NCBI GenBank assembly: GCA_001910725.1 | Contig: MJGA01000004.1 | Location: 1-64,000 of the forward strand | DNA from: Phanerodontia chrysosporium | Taxonomy: Eukaryota; Basidiomycota; Agaricomycetes; Polyporales; Phanerochaetaceae | Length of the DNA stretch: 64,000 nt | Direction: 5' to 3' | In this document: positions 30,409-39,757 of the stretch, piece after piece | How the letters are laid out: each line of letters starts with the position of its first letter | How positions within the stretch are numbered: position 1 is the stretch's first letter | Notes under the pieces: generated by a model | The model's database searches: none | What the model was told of the DNA's origin: nothing | What the model saw: the letters and a program-made list of their open reading frames with translations, nothing else | Made by a program: the position numbers and the translations under genes

Positions 30409-31108
30409 GTCGCGTATTTTGATGTATGAATAATGCACAGTACAGCGCGCTTGAAACCTGTGCCTCGAGTCGCGCTGTCGATGCATGCGCAAGTCCTTTC
30501 GGAGCTGCCTACAGAACAGTCCCGGACGCTGAGCGCAGTAGCAGCGACGACTAGCAATCCAGAGGGAGTTGACTTACCCTTGCTCGCAGCTCGAGTCCGA
30601 CTTTATGACTTTACGACTTGGCTCAGGGCAGAAGCTGCAGTAGCCCACGCTCAGAGGAGGTGCGCTAACGTGTATGCTCTGCGAGCGACGCTAGGACGCT
30701 GGTCGTTCGACTCGGGTGCTTTCTACCGCAACAATTGCGTCCATGACCACTGCCTCCGGCTGTCGTCGACTGGAGCGCCAGCTTGCTCAAGTTGAGTTTC
30801 GCAATCATCATTGCAAGAGAATTATCTGCCTCTCCCATGCTGCTTGCGCTCCACGCGACGTATACTCGGGTGCCTCCCAGGCTTGATGCGGGTGCAAACA
30901 TACACAAGGTTGCCGTCATGCAAAAATCCTGCAGATTCTCGCAAAGGACCGCCGGGCTGTCGAGCAAGACACCACTGCTGTCCAGAGAAACCGATGATAG
31001 ATGTTTCAACGTTGTGTTTATTTCTAAGTATCATTTGTTACAGCCTCCGAGTTTGAATAGCCGGGTCACGGCTGACAAGTGTTCCCCAAGTCTAAGACCG
31101 CTCTGCTA
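30409..31108. other. no gene seen between tRNA-Met and the ABC transporter
   Basis: Short overlapping frames only. It contains the probable 3' UTR of the ABC transporter near 31.1 kb. Confidence 0.4.
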
Positions 31109-34030
31109 TTATCGCTCATCCCCTGATCCGCATGAATCCTCAGTACCATGTCCACTGTCGCTCTCCCGTACGGGATCCCTAAACGCCTGCGCCTGAACCG
31201 CATACAACTTGCTGTACTCGCCACCCTTGGCCATCAGCTCGAGGTGAGTCCCGCTCTCGACGAGTTCGCCCTCCTTCATGCACCTAGCGATTGATGAGCA
31301 CGACACATTGCCAGACCCGACCACATGCACTCACAAGATGACGTCCGCGTACTTCGTGAGGTGCCCGAAGCGGTGCGTGACAAAGACCATCGTCTTGCCG
31401 TCGCGCATCGCACGCAGCCGCTCGAAGAGCTCGAACTCGCCGAGCGGGTCCATCGCCGAGCTCGGCTCGTCGACGACAACGAGGCGCGTGCGCGGGCTCA
31501 TGAGGCGCATGAACGTCCGCGCCCTGCATCCCGTGGTGTCAGCCCAAACACACCTCCATGAGCGGTGAAAGTGGCACGTACGCCGCAAGCCGCTGCTCCT
31601 CGCCGCCCGAGATGTCCTTCCACGCCTCGAGCCCGTCGTAGATGTCCTTGAGCGGGCCAGGCGGCATCGGGTACGCCGAGCCCCAGCAGGTCATGACGGG
31701 GCGGACGACCTCGTCGAAGCCCTTCTCGCGCTTGCTGACGAAGCCGAGCGCGCCGCCGAGGCGTGCGGCCTCGCGGACGCGCGCGCGCAGGCGGGCCTCC
31801 CGTGCGACGCGCTCGGCGGGGTCCGTGCAGTCGCGGCAGGCGAGCGTGAAGTCGGGGTCGCCGATGGCGATGTTTTCTTCGATGGAGAAGGCCTGGAAGA
31901 GCGAGTGGGACTGCGTGAGGAGCGCGGTGGCTTGCTGCAGGTGGTCGACGGCGGCCTTTTGTGTGCGGGGACTGCCGGTGTACGGGTCTGTGCCGTCGAA
32001 GAGGAGCGTGCCGGACGTTGGACGCTGCAGATTGCAGAGCAGGTTCACCAGTGAGGACTTGCCCGAGCCATTTGCGCCAACGATCACCACAAGCGATGAG
32101 GGCGGAAGGGTGAATGAGACGTTGCGGAGTGCGGGTGCGGACGTCGGCTCCTCGTCGGTGGACGGGTATCGGAAGGTCACGTCGCTGCGAGGCTGTTAGA
32201 GACTTTGCTGGGCGGAGGCAGTGATTTACGAGCTCACCGAAGCTCAATTCCTATGCCTTCACCGTCCTGAGCACCTTTCCACTTGAGCTCAACTTCCTGT
32301 TCGGCGGCATCCTCCTCTTGCTGTTCTTGGGTCGCCGCCGCGATGTCGACGTATACCGATCGGATCTGTCGCAAGTTATCCCAGAACGTCCTGCGCTCCA
32401 TCAGAACCCGCTCCAGTGTGCCGCGTGTGATGCCGAGAGTCTGGTGCAGCATCGCTAGCGACGAGATCGATAGGCCGCCGTCACGGTAAACGACCGAGGA
32501 GACGGCGTAGTAAATCTGCGACTTGCGGTCAGCGATCATCATGCATGAATGTCAGCAGCCAAGCTCACCAAAGGCAAGTCATCCAGTACCCCGAGAATGA
32601 TGTCTGCAAACGGGGTAGCTCGTGCACTCAGCGCGTCCATCGGGTAGTCGTCTGAGCAATGATCGATTTGCGACCGCGCCTTTTCGTGCTCTGGACGCCG
32701 AACGATTGACACGATGCCACAATTGCGAGGATCATAGGTACGCACCACGCCGGATGTACTCGCCCATCGTGCCGCTGACGACCTCGCGCTTGTACGAGGT
32801 GCTCGTCGCGAGTTCGTACAGCGCCTTGGCGCGCAAGTACTGCTTGTCATAGATGTGGCCGACGTATTCTGTGGCGCGGGCAGGGTTAGACTCGGAGCGG
32901 CACGCAGGGAACGGAAAGACGCACCAACATCGTCAAAGTCCCGCCGGAGCATCCTACTTACGAGTGGCCAGGTAGCGCACAGGGCGATGATGATCAGCGC
33001 GTTCGCCACACCCGTGGTCGCGGCGCCCGGCTGCTGGGCAGGTGTGGTTGTGCTGGTGGATGTGTTGCCAGTGGTACCACCGGTGAGCCCGGACACTAGC
33101 GAGGCGGACGCGGCACCGCCGACGCCAGGCGTGAGGACGAGGTTGGCGAGGAGCGCGAGCGAGGAGAGCGTGCTGAAGGCGACGTCGAGCGAGCCCATGA
33201 GGCGCTGGAGGGCGTACCAGCCGTTGAGCGGCGAGACGTCGATGCTCGAGGACGCCTCATGCGCGGTCGAGATGTCCTGCGAGAGGTGCGCTGCGGCGTG
33301 TCAGCATGAGGCAAGGGTATGTGCTTCGGGGTGGCGTACCGCGCATGAGACGCTCCTGGAAGTAGAGCTTGGCGCGGCCCTTGAGGATTGGCTCGCGGCT
33401 CGAGCTGTGTCCGGTGTTCATGCTGAGCATACCGACGAGGACCACATGCGGGGCCGTAGACTTACGCGAACCAGCGCCACGCGGCAATCGCTGCTACTGC
33501 ACTAACACGGTACAGAACCGCCCAGACGATGGCTGACCTGTCAGGGTTCGAGGACGCCAGGCCCGTCTCAATCTGCGGTCCAGATATGTCAGAGACGGTT
33601 TTGGCCACAGTGCATGGGCAGGGACTGACCAGAGACATCACCCGATTGTTCAGGTAGAGCAGCAGCGCGTCTTCGGCGCCCGAGAGAGAGTAGTTGAAGA
33701 CCTGAACCCAGAACAACCACGGGCCCAGGAGGTAGATATCCATGATCAGGCGCGGGATGTGCGTCGCCTCGACCCGCGCCTTCACCCGATGGGCAAGCGC
33801 AGTGACCCTCGCGCGGGGATTGTCAGAGAAATTTGACCAGGACCACGAGATCGGCTCGGGGCACCCTCTTCCCCTGCTTTAGACGCGGCTTCCGCGCGGT
33901 GGCGCGCGTCCGGGTCGCGTTCGGTTATGATGCGCCAGACACCGATGCGTTGGGCCTTGAGCGTCGGCGGCAGGCCGGCATTGAGATCGTCCGGGTCGTG
34001 TATCGTCGCGACATTTTGTGTTGTCTTCAT
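31109..34030 (-). CDS. ABC transporter, half-size (membrane domain then ATPase domain)
   Basis: Multi-exon minus-strand gene from the ATG at 34030 to the stop at 31109. The N-terminal exon reads MKTTQNVATIHDPDD. A membrane region with several hydrophobic helices follows (IYLLGPWLFWVQVFNYSL near 33740, ANALIIIALCATWPLV near 33000, SLALLANLVLTPG near 33140). The nucleotide-binding domain has Walker A GANGSGKSSL near 32080, a Q-loop region LLTQSHSLFQ near 31910, signature ISGGEEQR near 31605, Walker B RLVVVDEPSSAMD near 31460 and the H-loop histidine in FVTHRF near 31385. One ATPase domain is present, so the protein should work as a dimer and couple ATP hydrolysis to export of an unknown substrate. 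Exon ends were not all resolved; about nine short introns are likely. Confidence 0.85.
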
Positions 34031-34970
34031 TGAATCGTGGAGGGAGGTGGTATGCAACGAGTGGCTCACCCCGCTTTATGTATGGGCACGAGGAAGGGAA
34101 TCTGATTCAACACGCTGTCCCGGTGCCGATAGTCCTCCGGCAGTGTTGATTGCGGAGTGCTCGGATGCAGTGCAGAGGCAATTGCGCGTCTTCTGCGCGT
34201 GCCGCAGGAGTGTACAGCGCAGCCAGAGACATCGCTTTACGGGACCATTGTATCAAGAGCTCGCTGGACGACGTGCTGGGGGAGCAACTCACGGGGGGAA
34301 CAATGCAGTGTGGGCGGTGTTCACAAGTCACCCGCAATTCTCGGGGCATACCAACATCCGACGACCATCGGTGACGAGCGCTGAACTGATCCGTACCGCT
34401 GGGGGTCTGATGCTGCGTAAGGGAGGCTGATGGTAGGACCTTCGTAGACAGGCATTGGAGGCGGTGCGATGCTGCACGCTGCGCGCAGCCAACGACGTGA
34501 ACATGGACGAGTCTGGCGAAAGCGGTAGGCGGTGCCGTGAGGCGAGGCGGTGCGTGCCACGACCCCTGGCACCCCTTGCTAACAACAGGCTGTGACATGC
34601 ATGTTCTTCCACAGCAACGATGCGATGTGGCCTAATATTCATTACTTCTGGTTTACAGGACTTTCATTCTTCAAACATATGTACAGTGAACAACAATCAA
34701 GACTAGAAGTGACACTGGACGAACGAAAAGAAAACAGGTGAGAAAGTGCGTGGAGGCGGCAGTCAAATGCAGAGTACTATATAATACACGTGGGGTAGGT
34801 GCTTGCTGTTGTGCCGGATACCAATGAGGGTTATAAAACGAATGGGGGATCGATACAATGGGAATGAATATACTCTGTAGTTATGGTTTCTCTGTGTGCG
34901 GTGCCCGAGTCGAGTGCATGCGCGTTCGCGAGACGCCGCCGCCACGGCAGGTGGCGACGTTGCTCCTTCC
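34031..34970. other. no gene seen between the ABC transporter and the copia element
   Basis: Contains the promoter side of the ABC gene. Remaining frames are short and overlapping. Confidence 0.4.
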
Positions 34971-34975
34971 AGTGG
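34971..34975. repeat. target-site duplication, copia element, left
   Basis: AGTGG, matched at 39659-39663. Confidence 0.9.
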
Positions 34976-35243
34976 TCTTGAAGAATCGAGCGGGGGTGAG
35001 ATGCGGGAAACGAACGATAGATATTCGGAGAGATATAACTAGGATTTTATACATTTTCGTGTAACTACTAGAAAGGAAATGAAATGTGGGTTTTGAGTTA
35101 TTACAAAGGCGGAAGACTCAGATAAGATAAAGTGGATCGGAATGAAGATAAGGAAATGGAGATTACTACCGACGGGTGCCTTTTATGGCATGCCGCCCTG
35201 CGTCTGAGGTGGGTCACCTCGGCGGCGCCTCGGGATGACAACA
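34976..35243 (-). repeat. 3' LTR of the copia element
   Basis: 268 bp, identical by eye to 39391-39658. Confidence 0.95.
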
Positions 35244-35252
35244 CTCCCCCTC
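35244..35252 (-). other. polypurine tract, copia element
   Basis: GAGGGGGAG on the minus strand, directly before the 3' LTR and overlapping the pol stop codon TGA. Confidence 0.8.
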
Positions 35253-38200
35253 AGCGAGCGACGAGCTGAGCGAGTTCGAGCTGCTTGAGATGCGTCGGCT
35301 TGGCGAGTGCTTTGGTGAGCATGTCGGCGCAATTGTCGGCGGAGGCGCAATGCGTGATGTCGATGTCGCCGTCCTTGACGCGTTCGCGAATGAAATGATG
35401 GCGAATATCGATGTGCTTGGAGCGCGCGTGAAATTGACTGTCGTGCGCGAAAGTGATGGCGGCTTGATTGTCGGTGAGGATCGTGGTAGCGGTGTCGCCG
35501 AGGATACCGAGTTCGGCGAGGAGGCGGCGTAGCCAGATGGCCTCCTTGGCTGCGTGTGAGAGGGCGATGTACTCCGCTTCCATCGTGGAGAGGGCGACCG
35601 TGGCTTGCTTCTTCGAGGACCAGCTGATGATGCCGCCGGCAAGCTTGAAGGCGTAGCCGGACACGGACCGGCGGTCGACCAGGGACTGTGCCCAGTCTGC
35701 GTCCGAGTATCCGATCAGATCTTGATCGTCGGGACCGTAGGTGATGCCGAGGTCGAGTGTGCCCTTGAGGTAGCGAAAGACGTGCTTGACCGCCGTCCAG
35801 TGAGTGTTGGACGGTCGAGAGGTGAACTGGGAAAGTGCTTGAACAGCGAATGCGATGTCGGGGCGTGTACCGACAGCGGCGTACATGAGGGAACCGATGG
35901 CGGCGGCGTAGGGCGCATCAACGGGCGTCTCGTCTTCGGAGATCGGCCCAAGCTTGATGTTCGGGTCAAGCGGCGTCGAGACCGGATTGCAGTCTTGCAT
36001 GCCGAAACGCTCGAGAATGAGCTTGATGTAGTGCGACTGCTTGATGGTGAGCGTGCGAGCGGTGCGGTCGCGAATGGCCTGAATGCCGACGAAGGTGGTG
36101 AGCGCGCCTGAGGTCGTGATGGCGAAGTGAGCGGCGATATCGGCCTTGAAGTCGTTTAAGGCAGCGCGCTTCCCAAAAAGGGTAGTGTCGTCGACATGAA
36201 GGAGTGCGAGCGTTAGAGCGTCGGAGCGTTTGAAGTAAACGCACGGATCGGCCTCGGAGCGAGTAAATCCCATCAGATTGACGAGAACGTGGTTGAGGAG
36301 GTTGTTCCAGGCGCGTCCGGCCTGCTTGAGACCGTATAGGGCCTTGCGCAGGACGTAGACTTGGCCAGAGTTGTCGTCGTAGCCGGGTGCCTGACGCATG
36401 TAGATGGTCTCCTCGAGGGGGCCGTAGAGATACGCGCCGGTGATGTCGAGACCGTCGTCGTCGAGGTCGTAACGGGCGGCGATGGCGCATGCGGCGCGCC
36501 AGGATTCGAGGCGGACGACGGGGGCGAAGGTTTGAAGGTAATCTTGCCCGGGGATCTGGGAGAAACCTTGTGCGACAAGACGTGCCTTGTACTTGTCGAT
36601 CGAGCCGTCGGGGTGGCGTTTGATGGCGAAGACCCAGCGTGAGCCGATGGCCTTCCGGTCGTCCGGAAGGTCGCCCATCTCCCAAGTTCCCCTCCCCCTG
36701 AGCTGTGACATTTCAGCGTCCATGGCAGCCTGCCATTGCGGCCAGTCATCCCGTGCCTTACACTCCTCAATAGAGGACGGGTGGTCCCAATCTCCGCGTA
36801 CTGCGAAGCAGATGTGGGCGTGAGCGCTAGCGTCGTGATCCGTCGACTTCGGAGCGATGGTTCCGGTCTGGTGAAGACGTTTGTAGTCGACGCGAGGCGT
36901 GTTGCGCTCGGACTTGCGCGTAGACTCGGGGGGAACGCTAGAGGATGTCGAGCGAGGAAAGGCGACTGAGGGGGAACGCGATTTGGTCGTCGTAGCAGAC
37001 GGTTCAGCCTTGGATGCCTTCGAAGAGTCGGGCGCTTGAGGCGCTGATGCCGGTGGTGGCGTCGTGGTATCTGAAGGCGGCGATTTGGCTCGAGAAGGTG
37101 TCGGACTCTCCCCCTCAAGGGTGAAGGGGATGCTACGAGGTGGTTCAGCCTTACGCTCGAAGATGACATCGCGAGAAACTAGGATCTGGCGCATGCCAGG
37201 GACGAAGTACCTCCAGCCGGCACTGTTGTCCGAGATCCCGGTGAAGATGTAGCGCTCGGACTTCGGCTCGAGCTTCGAGCGACGATTCTCGGGCACGAGG
37301 ACCCAGCAGGGTGTGCCGAACTCTTGCGCGTCCTTGATATCAGGGCGGCGGCCCCAGAATAATTCGTAGGGCGTGAGATCGCGAGTGCGCGTCGGCGTGC
37401 GGTTTTTGAGATAGGTGGCGTATGCCCAGGCCTCCTGCCAAAGAAATTTCGGCAAGTCGCGCGCGATCAGCATGGCGCGCGCGCGCTCCGCGAGAGTGCG
37501 GTTGAGGCGTTCAGCGATGCCGTTCTGCGAAGGGGAATATGGTGCCGTGGTGCGGACGAGAATGCCGCGAGAAGCGGCGTAGTCGCGAAACTGGCCCTGA
37601 GTGTATTCCTTCGCGTTGTCGACGTGTACCGTCTTGATCTTCGCGTTGAGATGACGCTCGAGGAGCGCTTCATACTTCTTGAAGCGGTCGAGGGCGGCGT
37701 CGCGTGATTTCATGAAGAAAATAACGACGTAGCGCGAAGCGGCATCGGTGAATGTGATGACGTACGTATTGCCCTGCAGAGAGGCGATGCGCGCCGGGCC
37801 CCAGATGTCTGAAAAGACGAGATCGCCGACGGCTAGAGCGCGATCGGCGGCGGTATCGGGGAATGGCGCTCGAGAGTGCTTGGCCTGGATGCAGGCGTCG
37901 CAGTCGAAGTCGATGTCCGACGAGGTGTCGACTTCCATGCCTTCTACGAGGTCTTTGCGATGGATTTCCTGCAGCTGCTGGCGATTAATGTGTCCCAGAG
38001 CGCAGTGCCATTCATACCAAGTGCGCGCAGTGCGCACGGCGAGCGCTCGGGATCGCGCCGGGTACCGAAGTCTCATATCCATGTGATAGAGATGTCCGAC
38101 GCGACGACCGTGGCAGATCGTACGATCGCGGTCCTTGATGAATAAGTCCGGACCAGTGCCGACGAAGGTCATGCCTGCGCTAGCGAGGCGACCGAGGGAC

Positions 38201-39249
38201 AGGAGATTGAACTCCATGTCCGGCGCGTGTAGAACGTCGGTGAGCTTGACTGAGACTTCCCCCTGCTTCGTATTGAAGGTAACTTGCACGTCACCGCGGC
38301 CTAAGGCCTTGCAGACACCTGCGCCGGTGACCGTGTGGTTGGGGGTCTCGATGTAGTTGCTGAACGCGTTGCGGTCGCGTACAATGTGGCGCTCGGTGGC
38401 GGAATCGCCGAGCCATACTTCCCCCTTGACCAGGAGGGCGCGCACGTCTTGGGGGACTTCTTCTATTGTGGCGAACATGTAGGAGTCGCCGTCGGTCTCC
38501 GCGGCTACAGCGACGTGCGCGCGCGAAGATTTGCCTCCGGAGCCAGACTTCTGGTTGCCGCCGGATCGGCATTCGGGTTTGATGTGACCTTCCTTTCCGC
38601 ATCCGTGGCAGTAGACGCCCTTGCGGAATTTGGACTTCTTTGGGCGCTGGCGAGCAACGAGTGCCGTGGAGGACGTGTCGCGCTCCTTGCGGCGGCGTTC
38701 TTCGGTCAGAATTCGACCGGTGAGGTCTGATGAGGTTGTGATGCTCTGACAAGACGTAATGAACGCGTCCCAGGAAGGGGGAAGAGCAGAAAGGATTTGA
38801 TAGGTGAAATCTGAATCGGTAATCGTACCGCCAGAAAGGGTAATCTCTTCCATCAACTGCCTCATCTTCTTTAATTCCCCTTCCATGTCTGCTCCCTCCT
38901 CCATCTGGTACTTCTGGAGCTTTCTGCTCGCTGTGACCTTAGCCATGGTGCCTTGCGCGGCGTAGATAGACTTGAGCGTGTCCCACGCTGACTTGGACGA
39001 AGTGCTTGACGCGATGTGCGTGACTACTGAGGGCGCGCAGCGGAGGCGGATCGCGCTAAGCGCTTTCCGGTCTGCGCGGTCGAATGTCGCTTGCTCTGCG
39101 GCGTCGGTCGCATGGCGCGTCTTGTTGCCAAGGACGTAGTCGATATAACCGAGGTCGGTCAAGATATCTTGTTCTTGCACCTGCCACGAGAAGTAATTCT
39201 CGGGCCCCTTCAAAGGTTCGATGCGTACACTGGACGTGTCTGATGTCAT
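35251..39249 (-). CDS. pol: Gag-Pol polyprotein of the copia element
   Basis: One frame of 1,332 residues from the ATG at 39249. N-terminal copia-type gag (ENYFSWQVQEQDI) with the knuckle CHGCGKEGHIKPEC near residue 214. Protease: WLGDSATERH, with DSA where most copia proteases have DSG. Integrase: HHCC (H-x3-H in WHCALGH, C-x2-C in CDACIQAKH) and a DDE core with VHVDNAKEY and SQNGIAERLNRT. Reverse transcriptase: DGSIDKYKARLVAQGF, DITGAYLYG and LHVDDT. RNase H: YSDADWA, STMEAEYIAL and SKHIDIRHHF. The order integrase before RT defines Ty1/copia. No stop or frameshift, so the copy may be active. Confidence 0.95.
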   Translation of the reverse strand: MTSDTSSVRIEPLKGPENYFSWQVQEQDILTDLGYIDYVLGNKTRHATDAAEQATFDRADRKALSAIRLRCAPSVVTHIASSTSSKSAWDTLKSIYAAQGTMAKVTASRKLQKYQMEEGADMEGELKKMRQLMEEITLSGGTITDSDFTYQILSALPPSWDAFITSCQSITTSSDLTGRILTEERRRKERDTSSTALVARQRPKKSKFRKGVYCHGCGKEGHIKPECRSGGNQKSGSGGKSSRAHVAVAAETDGDSYMFATIEEVPQDVRALLVKGEVWLGDSATERHIVRDRNAFSNYIETPNHTVTGAGVCKALGRGDVQVTFNTKQGEVSVKLTDVLHAPDMEFNLLSLGRLASAGMTFVGTGPDLFIKDRDRTICHGRRVGHLYHMDMRLRYPARSRALAVRTARTWYEWHCALGHINRQQLQEIHRKDLVEGMEVDTSSDIDFDCDACIQAKHSRAPFPDTAADRALAVGDLVFSDIWGPARIASLQGNTYVITFTDAASRYVVIFFMKSRDAALDRFKKYEALLERHLNAKIKTVHVDNAKEYTQGQFRDYAASRGILVRTTAPYSPSQNGIAERLNRTLAERARAMLIARDLPKFLWQEAWAYATYLKNRTPTRTRDLTPYELFWGRRPDIKDAQEFGTPCWVLVPENRRSKLEPKSERYIFTGISDNSAGWRYFVPGMRQILVSRDVIFERKAEPPRSIPFTLEGESPTPSRAKSPPSDTTTPPPASAPQAPDSSKASKAEPSATTTKSRSPSVAFPRSTSSSVPPESTRKSERNTPRVDYKRLHQTGTIAPKSTDHDASAHAHICFAVRGDWDHPSSIEECKARDDWPQWQAAMDAEMSQLRGRGTWEMGDLPDDRKAIGSRWVFAIKRHPDGSIDKYKARLVAQGFSQIPGQDYLQTFAPVVRLESWRAACAIAARYDLDDDGLDITGAYLYGPLEETIYMRQAPGYDDNSGQVYVLRKALYGLKQAGRAWNNLLNHVLVNLMGFTRSEADPCVYFKRSDALTLALLHVDDTTLFGKRAALNDFKADIAAHFAITTSGALTTFVGIQAIRDRTARTLTIKQSHYIKLILERFGMQDCNPVSTPLDPNIKLGPISEDETPVDAPYAAAIGSLMYAAVGTRPDIAFAVQALSQFTSRPSNTHWTAVKHVFRYLKGTLDLGITYGPDDQDLIGYSDADWAQSLVDRRSVSGYAFKLAGGIISWSSKKQATVALSTMEAEYIALSHAAKEAIWLRRLLAELGILGDTATTILTDNQAAITFAHDSQFHARSKHIDIRHHFIRERVKDGDIDITHCASADNCADMLTKALAKPTHLKQLELAQLVAR

Positions 39250-39374
39250 ACTGACAGGGCGATAATCGCGAGATGTGGGCGCCTAGATTTGATCCGCAAT
39301 GGATCGACAGGGACGAGAGTTTGATCCGCACTGGATCTGCAGAGAGTGGTGATCGTCGTGTGCGCTCTTTACAG

Positions 39375-39390
39375 CGCGGGGCTCATAACC
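39375..39390 (-). other. primer-binding site like a half initiator-tRNA-Met
   Basis: On the minus strand GGTTATGAGCCCCGCG directly follows the 5' LTR. Its complement contains GGGGCTCATAACC, which reads like the anticodon arm (CAT) of initiator tRNA. Drosophila copia is primed by such an internally cleaved tRNA fragment. Tested by eye only. Confidence 0.6.
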
Positions 39391-39658
39391 TCTTGAAGAA
39401 TCGAGCGGGGGTGAGATGCGGGAAACGAACGATAGATATTCGGAGAGATATAACTAGGATTTTATACATTTTCGTGTAACTACTAGAAAGGAAATGAAAT
39501 GTGGGTTTTGAGTTATTACAAAGGCGGAAGACTCAGATAAGATAAAGTGGATCGGAATGAAGATAAGGAAATGGAGATTACTACCGACGGGTGCCTTTTA
39601 TGGCATGCCGCCCTGCGTCTGAGGTGGGTCACCTCGGCGGCGCCTCGGGATGACAACA
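39391..39658 (-). repeat. 5' LTR of the copia element
   Basis: 268 bp, identical by eye to 34976-35243. Confidence 0.95.
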
Positions 39659-39663
39659 AGTGG
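39659..39663. repeat. target-site duplication, copia element, right
   Basis: AGTGG, matching 34971-34975. Confidence 0.9.
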
Positions 39664-39757
39664 TGTATATATGCATGTGTGTGTGTCCGTAGATGCGGTA
39701 CGTGCCGGTGAGGGGGTATCCAACCGTGGTATCGCGCCGTGCCGCAAGGTGTCAGCC

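Larger units (their letters stand above)
34976..39658 (-). mobile_element. Ty1/copia retrotransposon, element C
   Basis: A 4,683-bp element on the minus strand with 268-bp LTRs identical by eye, a perfect target duplication AGTGG and one intact gag-pol frame. On its own strand the LTR starts TGTTGTC and ends CTTCAAGA, so its termini are TGTTG...CAAGA rather than TG...CA. The 5' LTR edge lies 100 bp downstream of the stop codon of the Skn7-type gene, on the same strand. Confidence 0.95.
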
